The position numbers and the translations under genes are program-made. Under the pieces are notes generated by a model, which searched no databases, had not been told where the DNA came from, and saw only the letters and a program-made list of their open reading frames with translations. Shown here piece by piece: positions 1 through 8,015 of a stretch of DNA of 64,000 nucleotides. Numbering within the stretch: position 1 is the first letter of the stretch; each line of letters opens with the position of its first letter. The DNA comes from Mycobacterium branderi (GTDB lineage Bacteria; Actinomycetota; Actinomycetes; Mycobacteriales; Mycobacteriaceae), in contig NZ_AP022606.1 of NCBI RefSeq assembly GCF_010728725.1, positions 248,001 to 312,000 of the forward strand. Direction: 5' to 3'.

Positions 1-689
1 ACCGACGACCCCGACGCGCTGGCCTCTGCGAAGCGCACCGTGCGCGGGATCGGCGGCGCCAGCACCGGCAGGTCGTAGCGGTCGGCGACGTCGAGCAGCA
101 CGTCGCGGGTGTGGGTGGTGCGCGGGTCATACAGCGTCGGCAGCGCACCCAGTAGCCGCAGGTTCGGGTTGGTGATCTGCTGCACGTCGGCGACCGTGCG
201 CAGGAACTGCCCGACGCCGCGGTGCGCCAGCGTCTCGCACTGCAGCGGAACCATCACCTCGTCGGCGGCGGTCAGCCCGTTGAGCGTCAGCACCCCCAAC
301 GACGGTGGGCAATCGACGACCACCACGTCGAACTGGTCGGCGAGCTTGTCCAGTGCGCGCTTGAGCGCGTACTCGCGGCCGGCCCGCATCAGCAGCATCG
401 CCTCGGCACCCGCCAGATCGATGTTGGCCGGCAGCAGCGTCATGCCCTCCGCGGTGTCGACCAGCGCGGCGTTGGGCTCCACTTCACCGAGCAGCACCTC
501 GTGCACCGAGACCGGCAGCTTGTCGGGATCGTGGCCCAGCGAGAACGTCAGGCAACCTTGCGGATCGAGATCGACGAGCAGTACGCGCCGCCCCTTGTCC
601 ACCATCGCCGCTCCCAGCGAGGCCACCGTCGTCGTCTTGGCTACCCCGCCCTTCTGGTTGGCCACCGCCAGTACCCGGGTCTCTGCCAT
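1..689 (-). CDS. ParA/Soj-family ATPase, C-terminus cut by window edge
   Basis: The reading frame starts at an ATG at 689 and runs leftward off the window. The first 20 residues hold the deviant Walker A motif KGGVAKTT (residues 13-20), with the signature lysine of the ParA/MinD family. A Walker A' block (LLVDLDPQG) follows near residue 40, and a VVVDCPPSLG Walker B near residue 120. Family knowledge: such ATPases move chromosomes, plasmids or protein cargo along the nucleoid or pole. The position at the start of the window matches H37Rv Rv3213c, a ParA-like orphan next to gpm2. No ParB-like partner is visible here. The last residues are missing, so total length cannot be judged. Confidence 0.9.
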   Translation of the reverse strand, partial: MAETRVLAVANQKGGVAKTTTVASLGAAMVDKGRRVLLVDLDPQGCLTFSLGHDPDKLPVSVHEVLLGEVEPNAALVDTAEGMTLLPANIDLAGAEAMLLMRAGREYALKRALDKLADQFDVVVVDCPPSLGVLTLNGLTAADEVMVPLQCETLAHRGVGQFLRTVADVQQITNPNLRLLGALPTLYDPRTTHTRDVLLDVADRYDLPVLAPPIPRTVRFAEASASGSS

Positions 690-808
690 AGGCGCCGCTC
701 CTCCTGTCCGCTTTGCATCGTCGCCGGCGCGGCCACACGGCCATCCTGGCATCTTCTCCATCCTGCCCGCGCGTCAATGGCGATGCGTTTCAGGCAGAAT
801 CGATCGGC

Positions 809-1399
809 ATGGGCGCAGAGAACCATCGACTGGTACTGCTGCGCCACGGCGAAACTGAATGGTCGAAGTCCGGCCAACACACCAGCCGCACCGATCTCGA
901 GCTCACCGACGAGGGACGCCGCCAGGCCGCCGCCGCGGGCCGGGCACTCGCCGAACTGCACCTGGATAGCCCCCTCGTGATCACCAGCCCCCGCCGGCGG
1001 GCGGTGACGACCGCCGAACTGGCTGGGCTGGCCATCGAGGAGAAGTCGCCACTGGTGGCCGAATGGGATTACGGATCCTACGAGGGCCTGACGACCGCTC
1101 AGATCCGCCAATCGGACCCCGAGTGGCTGGTCTGGACGCATGGCTGCCCCGGCGGCGAGAGCGTCGCGCAGGTCACCGAGCGCGCCGACGCGGCCGTCGC
1201 GCTCGCATTCGAACACATGGCGACGCGCGACGTGCTGTTCGTCGGGCACGGCCACTTCTCCAGGGCGGTGATTACCCGCTGGGTCGAGCTGCCGCTGCGC
1301 GAGGGAATCCGATTCGGCATGGACGCCGGCTCGATCGCGGTGTGCGGCTTCGAGCATGGAGCCCGGCAGCTCGCCGCGCTCAGCCTTCCGCGGCCATGA
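809..1399 (+). CDS. gpm2: Histidine-phosphatase superfamily protein (Gpm2-like acid phosphatase)
   Basis: A 196-residue protein starting at ATG 809. It has the RHGE catalytic motif (LLRHGETEW, residues 9-17) and a second histidine in FVGHGHFSR, the two catalytic histidines of the phosphoglycerate-mutase/histidine-phosphatase fold. The WDYGSYEGL block supplies the usual acid residue. It corresponds to H37Rv Rv3214, which was annotated as a mutase and later shown to behave as an acid phosphatase; the true substrate is unknown. A longer frame upstream was not used because the ATG at 809 gives the family N-terminus. The stop overlaps the next start (ATGA), so it is probably translated together with the isochorismate synthase downstream. 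Confidence 0.9.
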   Translation: MGAENHRLVLLRHGETEWSKSGQHTSRTDLELTDEGRRQAAAAGRALAELHLDSPLVITSPRRRAVTTAELAGLAIEEKSPLVAEWDYGSYEGLTTAQIRQSDPEWLVWTHGCPGGESVAQVTERADAAVALAFEHMATRDVLFVGHGHFSRAVITRWVELPLREGIRFGMDAGSIAVCGFEHGARQLAALSLPRP

Positions 1400-2493
1400 C
1401 TGCCGAGCCGCCGTTCGCGCTGTGCGGCCCTTCGGGGGTTCTGGTTGCCGACGGCGTGCGGGCGACCTATCACGATGTGCCCGCCGCGCAAGCCGCGCTG
1501 CGCTCTGGTGCAACGCCAATCATCTTGGGCGCGTTGCCTTTTGACATCACTCAGCCAGCCGCATTGATGACGCCGCGAGCCGTGCGGCACTCCGACACGC
1601 TGCCCGCCTGGCCCGCCGGCCCCATGCCGAGCGTCCACATCGCCGGCGAGGTGCCCGCACCCGAGGAACACCGTGCCCGGGTGCGACGCGCCTGCGAGCA
1701 ACTAAGCGCACCGGGCAGCAGCCTGCACAAGGTGGTGCTGGCCCGCGCGTTGCGGTTGGTCGCCGACGGCCCGCTGGACGCCCGGGTCATTCTGCACCGG
1801 CTGGCCGCGAAAGACCCTGGCGCCTACGGCTATCTCGTCGACTTGACGCCCGCGGGCAACCGGTTTGCGGGCATGGCGCTGGTCGGCGCGAGCCCCGAGC
1901 TGCTGGTGGCGCGCGACGGCGACCGGGTGACGTGCCGGCCGTTCGCCGGGTCGGCGCCGCGTTCCGCCGATCCCGGGCTCGACGCCGCCGCCGCTGCCGC
2001 CCTGGCCGATTCGGGTAAGAACCGCCACGAGCATCAACTGGTCATCGACGCGATGGCCGAGGCGCTGCGGCCGCTGTGTACCGAGCTGACGATCGCGCCC
2101 ACGCCGCAGCTGAGCCGCACCGCGGCGCTCTGGCACCTGAGCACACCGGTCAGCGGTCTGCTGCGCGATACGTCCACTACCGCAATGGATTTGGCGCTGG
2201 CGCTGCATCCCACTCCGGCGGTCGGCGGTGTGCCGACCGATGCCGCTGCCGCACTCATCGGCGAACTGGAAGGCGACCGCGGCTTTTACGCCGGCGCGGT
2301 CGGTTGGTGCGATGCCCGCGGCGACGGGCGGTGGGTGGTGTCCATCCGCTGCGCACAGCTTTCTGCCGACCGTCGTAGCGCACTCGCCCACTCCGGCGGC
2401 GGCATCGTGGCGGAGTCGGATCCCGACGACGAACTCGCCGAAACGACAACCAAATTCGTCACGATCCTGACCGCGCTGGGAGCTCAGCCGTGA
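1396..2493 (+). CDS. entC: Isochorismate synthase
   Basis: A 365-residue chorismate-binding enzyme converting chorismate to isochorismate, the first committed step to menaquinone (and, in other bacteria, catechol siderophores). The C-terminal two-thirds carries chorismate-binding features: the GASPELLVARDG block, the FAGSAPR segment, the SGKNRHEHQLVIDAM helix and the GGGIVAESDPDDEL metal and substrate loop near the end. The start at ATG 1396 overlaps the preceding stop by four bases. The frame is open further upstream, but that stretch shadows the phosphatase gene. It is the equivalent of H37Rv Rv3215; menF is an equally reasonable name, because mycobacteria make salicylate with MbtI instead. 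Confidence 0.9.
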   Translation: MTAEPPFALCGPSGVLVADGVRATYHDVPAAQAALRSGATPIILGALPFDITQPAALMTPRAVRHSDTLPAWPAGPMPSVHIAGEVPAPEEHRARVRRACEQLSAPGSSLHKVVLARALRLVADGPLDARVILHRLAAKDPGAYGYLVDLTPAGNRFAGMALVGASPELLVARDGDRVTCRPFAGSAPRSADPGLDAAAAAALADSGKNRHEHQLVIDAMAEALRPLCTELTIAPTPQLSRTAALWHLSTPVSGLLRDTSTTAMDLALALHPTPAVGGVPTDAAAALIGELEGDRGFYAGAVGWCDARGDGRWVVSIRCAQLSADRRSALAHSGGGIVAESDPDDELAETTTKFVTILTALGAQP

Positions 2494-2972
2494 CCACACG
2501 CATCCGCCGGGCCGCGCCTGCTGACGCCGCGGCGATCACCGCGATGATCCACGAGCTGGCTGACTTCGAGCACGCCGCAGATCAGTGCACCGTAACCGAA
2601 ACACAAATCCGCACAGCGCTTTTCGGAGATCCGACGACGCTTTGTGGGCATGTGGCCGAGGTGGACGGCGACGTGGCCGCGACAGCCTTGTGGTTCCTCA
2701 ACTTCTCCACCTGGGATGGTGTTGCGGGTATCTATTTGGAGGACTTGTACGTTCGCCCGGAGTATCGCCGTCGCGGGTTGGCCCGCGCGCTGCTGTCGGC
2801 GCTAGCGCGCGAATGCCTCGACAACGGCTACAGCCGGCTGTCGTGGGCGGTGCTGAACTGGAACACCGACGCGATCGCACTGTACGAGGGCATCGGCGGC
2901 CGGCCGCAGTCGCAGTGGACCACCTACCGGGTATCGGGTCCGGAGCTGGCCGAGCTGGCCGGGCCACGCTGA
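2490..2972 (+). CDS. GNAT-family N-acetyltransferase
   Basis: A 160-residue GCN5-related acetyltransferase starting at GTG 2490, overlapping the isochorismate synthase stop by four bases. The acetyl-CoA pyrophosphate-binding motif A is clear: the strand LEDLYVRPEYRRRG followed by LARALLSALA, then SWAVLNWNTDAIALYEGIG (motif B). It resembles diamine/spermidine acetyltransferases and H37Rv Rv3216, but the acceptor cannot be read from sequence. It is the last gene of the rightward gpm2-entC-GNAT operon. Its end overlaps the convergent membrane-protein gene by about 49 bases. Confidence 0.88.
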   Translation: MTTRIRRAAPADAAAITAMIHELADFEHAADQCTVTETQIRTALFGDPTTLCGHVAEVDGDVAATALWFLNFSTWDGVAGIYLEDLYVRPEYRRRGLARALLSALARECLDNGYSRLSWAVLNWNTDAIALYEGIGGRPQSQWTTYRVSGPELAELAGPR

Positions 2973-3346
2973 TCCCCGGAGATCCAGCGCAGGGCAGGCG
3001 GACTGAACAGCAACACCAACACTGCCAACGCCACAACGCCCAGCGAAATCCCGGCCAGCGGCCGGTGTGAGCCGACCGCGAGATACCACGCGACTGGCAG
3101 CAACAGCAATTCGGCGAACACCGAAGGTCCGCGGCCCCAGCGCCGACCGACCAGCAGGGCACAGCCCGCGGCCAGCACCCCGCCACCGATCAGCGCGAAC
3201 CACAGCGCCGTACCAAAGCCGTTGACCGCGCGCTGGTCGGCGCCGCCGAGACCGCGCAGCAGAAGCACCGCGGCCACCACGAGCGCCGCCGCGCCCTGCA
3301 GCGCCACGATCAGTCCCGCGCCACGCACGCCTGCCGGAGCACTCAC
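2924..3346 (-). CDS. Small integral membrane protein (Rv3217c-like)
   Basis: A 140-residue hydrophobic protein with four likely membrane helices: residues about 9-35, 45-65, 75-95 and 100-120. They are separated by short charged loops such as GRRWGRGPS. There is no catalytic motif and the function is unknown. The GTG at 3346 (protein beginning VSAPAG) was chosen; an in-frame ATG at 3388 would add 15 residues but would run into the start of the divergent lipid kinase gene. The 3' end overlaps the convergent acetyltransferase gene. It matches H37Rv Rv3217c by place and type. Confidence 0.75.
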   Translation of the reverse strand: MSAPAGVRGAGLIVALQGAAALVVAAVLLLRGLGGADQRAVNGFGTALWFALIGGGVLAAGCALLVGRRWGRGPSVFAELLLLPVAWYLAVGSHRPLAGISLGVVALAVLVLLFSPPALRWISGDQRGPASSASSGPDTR

Positions 3347-3386
3347 AGCGTCAGCGTAGCCATCTACTCCCGTAGGCTTTTGCGTC

Positions 3387-4361
3387 ATGCGCGCCGCGCT
3401 GATCGTCAATCCCACTGCGACGTCGACGACCCCGGCAGGGCGCGACCTGTTGGCGCACGCGCTCAAGAGTCGTCTGCAACTGCGCGTCGAGCACACCACC
3501 CATCGAGGCCACGGCGGCGAGATCGCGCAAGCCGCCACCGAAGAGGGAGTCGACCTGCTCGTCGTGCACGGCGGCGACGGCACAGTGAGCAACGTGGTCA
3601 ACGGCCTGCTCGGGCGCCCGGGCAGGTTACCGACGGGCCATGTCCCGGCGGTGGCCATCGTGCCGGGCGGCTCGGCCAACGTGCTGGCCCGCTCGTTGGG
3701 GATCTCGCCGGACCCGATCAACGCGACCAACCAGCTCATCGGGCTACTCGACCAGTACGGCCACCAGCAGAACTGGCGGCGGATCGGGGTGATCGACTGC
3801 GGTGAGCGGTGGGCGGTACTCAACGCCGGGATGGGAGTCGACGCCGAGGTGGTGAAAGCGGTCGAGGCGCAGCGCGACAAGGGCCGCAAGGTCACGGCGG
3901 CCCGCTACATCCGCGCCGCCGTGCCGGCCGCGCTTGCCACCACCCGCCGCGAGCCGACGCTGACCCTGCACTTGCCGGGCCGCGAGCCGGTCTCGGGCGT
4001 GCATTTCGTGTTCGTGTCGAACGCCAGCCCGTGGACGTATGCCAACAACCGGCCGATATGGACCAACCCGGACTGCAGGTTCGAGACCGGGCTGGGGGTA
4101 TTCGGCGTCACGAGCATGAAGGTGATCCCGACCTTGCGGATCGTCCGGCAGATGTTTGCCAAGCGGCCCAAGATGCAGGCCAAGCAGCTGGTCCGCGACG
4201 ACGACGCGGCCTGTGTGCGGGTCACCTGCGACGGGCCGCCGATCGCCAGCCAATTCGACGGCGATTACCTGGGTGAGCGGGAGGAGATGACGTTCCGGGC
4301 CGTCCGCGACGCGCTAGCCGTCGTCGCACCACCCGCGAAAACCCCGCCTGACCTGCGTTAA
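3387..4361 (+). CDS. Diacylglycerol/sphingosine kinase-like lipid kinase
   Basis: A 324-residue protein of the DAGK catalytic-domain family. The start MRAALIVNPTA is the family's first strand. The nucleotide-binding GGDGTVSNVVNGL motif lies near residue 56, followed by the PGGSANVLARSLG loop. The C-terminal half has the beta-rich domain typical of YegS/BmrU and DgkB proteins, ending DGDYLGEREEMTFR. It most likely transfers phosphate from ATP to a lipid alcohol at the membrane; which one (diacylglycerol, or a precursor of phosphatidylinositol mannosides) cannot be told. The start ATG 3387 is back-to-back with the small membrane-protein gene. Equivalent to H37Rv Rv3218. Confidence 0.85.
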   Translation: MRAALIVNPTATSTTPAGRDLLAHALKSRLQLRVEHTTHRGHGGEIAQAATEEGVDLLVVHGGDGTVSNVVNGLLGRPGRLPTGHVPAVAIVPGGSANVLARSLGISPDPINATNQLIGLLDQYGHQQNWRRIGVIDCGERWAVLNAGMGVDAEVVKAVEAQRDKGRKVTAARYIRAAVPAALATTRREPTLTLHLPGREPVSGVHFVFVSNASPWTYANNRPIWTNPDCRFETGLGVFGVTSMKVIPTLRIVRQMFAKRPKMQAKQLVRDDDAACVRVTCDGPPIASQFDGDYLGEREEMTFRAVRDALAVVAPPAKTPPDLR

Positions 4362-4435
4362 CCGCAACAGCAGCGGAACAAAATGCCCTGCCATAGTAGT
4401 ACACCGGGTTAAGGGATTTGGTAACAGATCCTCAA

Positions 4436-4451
4436 AGTGAGATTGCCCACG
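4436..4451 (+). promoter_or_regulatory. CRP (Cmr)-type operator upstream of whiB1
   Basis: The 16-mer AGTGAGATTGCCCACG has the half-sites of the mycobacterial CRP consensus TGTGA-N6-TCACA (GTGA and a CCAC second half). It lies 148 bases before the whiB1 start and just upstream of a TTGACA hexamer at 4467-4472. From memory, H37Rv whiB1 is activated by CRP (Rv3676) through an almost identical site. The assignment rests on that resemblance and on the position. Confidence 0.65.
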
Positions 4452-4598
4452 GACCAACGCACGCTATTGACATCTGTTGAGCCTGTGAAACGATCGTGTA
4501 ATCGCGTGCAAAGGTGCGGAAATTTTCTTGTGCCCGCGTTAACAGCCGAAGAAAAAGCCGGTGCGCTGTGCTGCGCACTTAGTGAGGAGTAACGACGT

Positions 4599-4853
4599 AT
4601 GGATTGGCGCCACAAGGCGGTCTGTCGCGACGAGGACCCGGAGCTGTTCTTCCCGGTGGGGAACAGCGGACCGGCGCTCGCCCAGATCGCTGACGCGAAA
4701 CTGGTCTGTAACCGCTGCCCGGTGACCACCGAATGCTTGTCCTGGGCACTGAACACCGGCCAGGACTCCGGCGTGTGGGGCGGAATGAGCGAAGACGAAC
4801 GCCGCGCGCTGAAGCGCCGCAACGCCCGGACGAAGGCCCGCAGCGGAGTCTGA
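4599..4853 (+). CDS. whiB1: WhiB1, 4Fe-4S nitric-oxide-responsive transcription factor
   Basis: An 84-residue Wbl protein. The four iron-sulfur cysteines are at residues 9, 37, 40 and 46 (C-x27-C-x2-C-x5-C), followed by the GVWGG turn and a basic AT-hook-like tail (ALKRRNARTKAR). Family knowledge: WhiB1 is essential, binds the sigma-A subunit of RNA polymerase through its 4Fe-4S cluster and becomes a DNA-binding repressor on nitrosylation. The start ATG 4599 has GTGAGGAG ten bases upstream. A CRP-type site and a TTGACA hexamer precede it, and a strong terminator follows. The sequence is the size and composition of H37Rv Rv3219. Confidence 0.97.
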   Translation: MDWRHKAVCRDEDPELFFPVGNSGPALAQIADAKLVCNRCPVTTECLSWALNTGQDSGVWGGMSEDERRALKRRNARTKARSGV

Positions 4854-4872
4854 CGGAAAACCCGGTTTAACC

Positions 4873-4903
4873 CTCGCGGCCCCGACGGTGTCGGGGCCGC
4901 GAG
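4873..4903. terminator. Hairpin terminator between whiB1 and pdtaS
   Basis: A perfect 14-bp stem (CTCGCGGCCCCGAC at 4873-4886 with its complement at 4890-4903) closes a three-base loop and is followed by TTTG. It sits between two convergent genes, so it can end transcription from both sides. The short T tract is normal for mycobacteria. Confidence 0.85.
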
Positions 4904-4927
4904 TTTGCGTGCGGGTCGGCACGCGAC

Positions 4928-6427
4928 CTATTGCACGAGCCTGGCGCGACGGCCGATCGGGACACGCAGCACAACGTCGGTGCCGCCGTCGGCGGCGTCG
5001 TGCATCCGCAGCGACCCGTCGAGCTCGGCGGACACCAGTGTCCGCACGATCTGCAGGCCCAGCCGGTCCGATTTCTCGACGCTGAACCCGTCGGGCAGTC
5101 CGCGGCCGTTGTCGTGGACGACCACGTCGAGCCAGCGGGCCGAGCGCTCGGCGCGAATGGTCACCGACCCTTGGGCCGCTTCCGGCTCGAAGGCGTGCTC
5201 GATGGCGTTCTGCACCAGCTCGGTGATCACCATGATCAGCGCCGTTGCGCGATCGGAGTCCAGTACGCCGAGCATGCCCACCCGGTTGATCCGGATCGGC
5301 GTGTCGACGGTCGCCACGTCGTTCATGATCGGCAGGATCCGGTCGATCACCTCGTCGAGGTTGACCTCCTCGTCGACCGACATCGACAGCGCGTCATGGA
5401 CCAACGCGATCGACGACACTCGTCGCACCGACTCGATCAGCGCCTCCCGCCCTTCGGGGTTGGTCGTGCGGCGGGCCTGCAGGCGCAGCAGCGCCGCCAC
5501 GGTCTGCAGGTTGTTTTTGACCCGGTGGTGGATTTCGCGGATCGTGGCGTCCTTGGACATCAGGGCACGATCCCGGCGCTTGACCTCGGTCACGTCGCGC
5601 ACCAGCACTGCCGCACCCGCCGCCGCGCCGTGCACCACCAATGGCAGCGTGCGCAGCAGCACCGCCGCGCCGCCGGCATCAACCTCCATCCGCATGCTCG
5701 CCCCGCCGGCCAGCGAGTCCTGCACGTGGTCGGCGAGTTCCTGCGCCTCGAACGGGTCCGAGATCAGCGGCCGGGTGACCTCGATCAGGTTGTGGCCCTC
5801 CAGTTCGGAGGTCAACCCCATCCGGTGATACGCCGACAGCGCATTCGGGCTGGCGTAGGACACCACGCCGTCGACATCCAGCCGGATGAAGCCGTCGCCC
5901 GCCCGTGGACTGGAACGCGACATCGCCACGTCACCGACGTTCGGAAACGTCCCCTCGGAGAGCATGTGGACCAGATCCGCCGCGCAGTCGCGGTAAGCGG
6001 TCTCCAACGGGCTGGTCTGGCGGTCGTCCGAAACCGCCGTCTGGTGGCTCAGCACCGCCACCACCCGCTCGCCGTAGCGCACCGGGACCGCTTCGACGTT
6101 CAGTCCGGTTTGTAGCCGCGAATCGTCTTGCACCGCAACGTTTCCGCGTTGGATCGCGCCGGATTCGAATGCCGCGACAACCAGCGGCACCTTCTCAGGG
6201 GGAAAGACGGTGCCGACGGCGTCGCGCAGCAGGACCGTCGGCGCGGTATTGGGCCGGCATTGCGCGACGCACACCACCGCACCGTCGTCGCGGCGCACCC
6301 ACATCAGGTAATCGGCGAAGGACAGGTCGGCCAGCAGCTGCCACTCCCCGACCACCGCATGCAGGTGGTCGACGGCATTACCCGGAAGGACGGTGTGTTC
6401 GGCGAGCAGGTCACCGAGAGTCGACAT
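4928..6427 (-). CDS. pdtaS: PdtaS sensor histidine kinase
   Basis: A 499-residue soluble kinase with no membrane segment. A GAF-like domain occupies about residues 1-140, then a PAS domain (about 170-280, RLDVDGVVSYASPNAL). The HisKA_2 phosphoacceptor block IREIHHRVKNNLQ (His300/His301) is next, and an HWE/HisKA_2-type ATPase domain ends the protein (ELVQNAIEHAF N-box; HDNGRGLPDG G1 box). This is the kinase of the PdtaS/PdtaR pair, whose partner PdtaR is an ANTAR RNA-binding regulator encoded elsewhere. In M. tuberculosis the system reacts to nitric oxide and copper. It corresponds to H37Rv Rv3220c. The start ATG 6427 gives the conserved N-terminus MSTLGDLLAEH. Confidence 0.95.
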   Translation of the reverse strand: MSTLGDLLAEHTVLPGNAVDHLHAVVGEWQLLADLSFADYLMWVRRDDGAVVCVAQCRPNTAPTVLLRDAVGTVFPPEKVPLVVAAFESGAIQRGNVAVQDDSRLQTGLNVEAVPVRYGERVVAVLSHQTAVSDDRQTSPLETAYRDCAADLVHMLSEGTFPNVGDVAMSRSSPRAGDGFIRLDVDGVVSYASPNALSAYHRMGLTSELEGHNLIEVTRPLISDPFEAQELADHVQDSLAGGASMRMEVDAGGAAVLLRTLPLVVHGAAAGAAVLVRDVTEVKRRDRALMSKDATIREIHHRVKNNLQTVAALLRLQARRTTNPEGREALIESVRRVSSIALVHDALSMSVDEEVNLDEVIDRILPIMNDVATVDTPIRINRVGMLGVLDSDRATALIMVITELVQNAIEHAFEPEAAQGSVTIRAERSARWLDVVVHDNGRGLPDGFSVEKSDRLGLQIVRTLVSAELDGSLRMHDAADGGTDVVLRVPIGRRARLVQ

Positions 6428-6453
6428 GGCTCACTCCCGGCTTCGACGGAGCC

Positions 6454-6669
6454 CTAGCTGATGACGGCGATGAGGTCGCCGGCCTGGATGACATCTCCCA
6501 CCGACACGCTGACTTTGCTGACTGTTCCGGCGACTTCGGCCAGGACCGGAATCTCCATCTTCATCGACTCCAGCAGCACCACGGTGTCGCCCTCGCTGAC
6601 CTGGTCGCCCTCGTTGACCACGACTTCCAGCACGCTGGCCACGATCTCCGCGCGGACGTCCTCGGCCAT
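6454..6669 (-). CDS. Biotinyl/lipoyl-domain carrier protein (TB7.3-like)
   Basis: A 71-residue stand-alone biotin carboxyl carrier domain. The ESMKMEIPV loop (lysine near residue 38) is the biotinylation site, flanked by the symmetric beta hairpins EGDQVSEGDTVV and VGDVIQAGDLIAV. Family knowledge: small free carriers of this type serve acyl-CoA carboxylase complexes, but no carboxylase is nearby. The ATG 6669 (MAEDVRAE) was chosen to match the 71-residue H37Rv Rv3221c; an ATG one codon earlier and another six codons earlier also exist. It lies 27 bases after pdtaS starts, in the same direction, so co-transcription is likely. Confidence 0.92.
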   Translation of the reverse strand: MAEDVRAEIVASVLEVVVNEGDQVSEGDTVVLLESMKMEIPVLAEVAGTVSKVSVSVGDVIQAGDLIAVIS

Positions 6670-6928
6670 CATCACCCCGTTCGTCACACAGCCGGTCGCA
6701 ATTCTGTCGCCTTATCGAACCACAACGGGCTGACGGCGGTGCGTCGAGAGTGGCCCGGCCGCGAAGACCATCCGGATAAGCAAATCCCAAGATTCGTAAG
6801 CAAATCCATAGAGTCCGATCCGTGATCGTGTCGTGTTCCTTTTGTGACTATTGAATACCAGTGTTGCCTGAGTGACTTGAGTGTCTGAAGCGCTTAGGGT
6901 GCCTCAGTTGAGTGGAGGAGTAATTCTG

Positions 6929-7584
6929 TTGTCCGCGAACGTGTTTGCAATTCCGACGTCTTACGACCCACTGGTTCGAGCAGCCGCCGGCGCTGGGCTC
7001 GCGCTGGCGGCATTTGCGGCGATCGGCTGCGCCAGCGGGATTGCGGGGGCGACTCCCCAGCAACCTGTGCTCGTCGACGACCCGGTTCCCGCGCCCGCCC
7101 CGCCGTATCCGGCAACGGGGTCAACATCGCCAACGCGATCTTCGGTGAGCTGGGAAATCTGCTGAACGCCGTCTTGCCCGGTAGCGGTTCGCTGTTCATG
7201 CCCGCGACCTCCGACCCGAGCCTGCTTTCGCCGGGAGGGGCGCTGCCCAGCACGGTATCGCCGGGGACGACGGTTCCCGGGACGCTCGGAACAATGCCTC
7301 CTGGGACTCTCGGCACCCTGCCGCCGGGCACGGCCGCCCCCGGCACGGCGCTGCCCGGCCAGACCCCGGCCTTGCCGACCAGTCCCGGCACTCTCACCCC
7401 GGGCCAGACCCCGGCCCTGCCGGCAACTCCCGGCACCGCCTTGCCCGGCCAGACCCCGGGCCTACCGACGACCCCTGGCGCGCTCACGCCCGGCCAGACC
7501 CCGGGCCTGCCGACCTCGCCCGCCATCCCGGCCCCGGCGGCGACCAGCCCGACGGTCCCGGCTCAAAACGTCCCGGTGGTGTAG
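6929..7584 (+). pseudogene. Frameshifted proline-rich exported protein with 15-residue repeats
   Basis: A TTG start at 6929 with TGGAGGAG nine bases upstream opens a frame encoding a signal peptide: basic DPLVRAAAG, a hydrophobic stretch LALAAFAAIG and a Cys in AIGC that could be a lipobox. That frame stops at 7165. The -1 frame carries on with a sensible coding sequence (NGVNIANAIFGELGNLLNAV) from about 7111 and then a Pro/Gly/Thr-rich tail to TAG 7584. The total span, 656 bases, is one short of whole codons, so a single missing C/G near 7097-7103 explains both halves. It is either a decayed gene or a sequencing error in a GC run. Function unknown; the protein would lie outside the membrane. 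Confidence 0.7.
7342..7521 (+). repeat. Four 45-bp in-frame tandem repeats
   Basis: Four consecutive copies of a 45-base unit encode 15 residues each, of the form G-T/A-A/L-L/T-PGQTP-A/G-LP-x-x-P. Alternate copies resemble each other most (GTALPGQTP versus G-x-LTPGQTP), suggesting a duplicated two-unit block. They sit in the tail of the frameshifted proline-rich gene, and copy number is likely to vary between strains. Confidence 0.85.
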
Positions 7585-7601
7585 CCCGGCCGGCGGGCTA
7601 C
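7581..7601. terminator. Hairpin after the proline-rich gene
   Basis: Eight-base arms GTAGCCCG and CGGGCTAC enclose five bases directly on the stop codon of the proline-rich gene. No T tract follows, so termination is plausible but not certain. Confidence 0.5.
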
Positions 7602-7653
7602 AGCGGCCGCATGAAAGACTGACCTGCCGATACAGCTGCAAGGAGGATCAGTC

Positions 7654-7728
7654 ATGGCCAAGCGTGGCCGGAAGAAGCGCGACCGCAAGCACAGCAAGGC
7701 CAACCACGGCAAGCGGCCCAACTCCTAG
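7654..7728 (+). CDS. Ribosomal protein bL37
   Basis: A 24-residue, extremely basic protein beginning MAKRGRKKRDRKHSK and ending GKRPNS. It has a textbook ribosome-binding site (AAGGAGGATC at 7640-7649) five bases before ATG 7654. The sequence is that of bL37, a tiny large-subunit protein first seen in cryo-EM structures of the Mycobacterium smegmatis ribosome. It is too short for most gene finders. Its stop codon overlaps the stop of the convergent rshA gene by four bases. Being next to sigH/rshA may be chance. Confidence 0.9.
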   Translation: MAKRGRKKRDRKHSKANHGKRPNS

Positions 7729-8015
7729 CGCTGCCGGCTCCGGATGATCGTGGTGCGGCTGATCTCGAGCCGTAGCCGCTCACGAAGGCCCTCCGGGGCC
7801 TTCTCGCCCCGGCATTTCATGGCGATCAGCGCCTTGATGCGCTCCTCGAGGCCGTAGTGCCGCAGGCATCCCGGGCATTCCTCGAGGTGCTGGCGCAGTT
7901 TCTGTCGAGTCTCCGGCGTGCATTCGCCGTCGAGGAGCGTCCATACCTCCGCGAGCACTTGCGCGCAGTCGACATCCGAGCTGGTAGCACCGGAATCGCA
8001 GGAGAAGTCGGTCAC
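7725..8015 (-). CDS. rshA: RshA, zinc-associated anti-sigma factor of SigH
   Basis: A 96-residue protein with the ZAS redox switch H43-x3-C47-x2-C50 (HLEECPGC) and extra cysteines at 6, 17 and 32. Family knowledge: RshA holds SigH in reducing conditions and lets it go when the cysteines oxidise or when PknB phosphorylates it. The start is GTG 8015, which overlaps the sigH stop codon (GTGA), so the two are translationally coupled. It is slightly shorter than the 101-residue H37Rv protein. The 3' end overlaps the bL37 gene on the other strand. Confidence 0.95.
   Translation of the reverse strand: MTDFSCDSGATSSDVDCAQVLAEVWTLLDGECTPETRQKLRQHLEECPGCLRHYGLEERIKALIAMKCRGEKAPEGLRERLRLEISRTTIIRSRQR

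Noticed and set aside
7094..7115. Programmed -1 frameshift in the proline-rich gene
   Set aside because: No X-XXY-YYZ slippery heptamer and no downstream structure at the right distance were seen; a lost base is simpler.
7342..7521. Regularly spaced repeats as a possible CRISPR array
   Set aside because: The units are contiguous, have no unique spacers, and keep an open reading frame with a Pro/Gly periodicity; they are coding tandem repeats.
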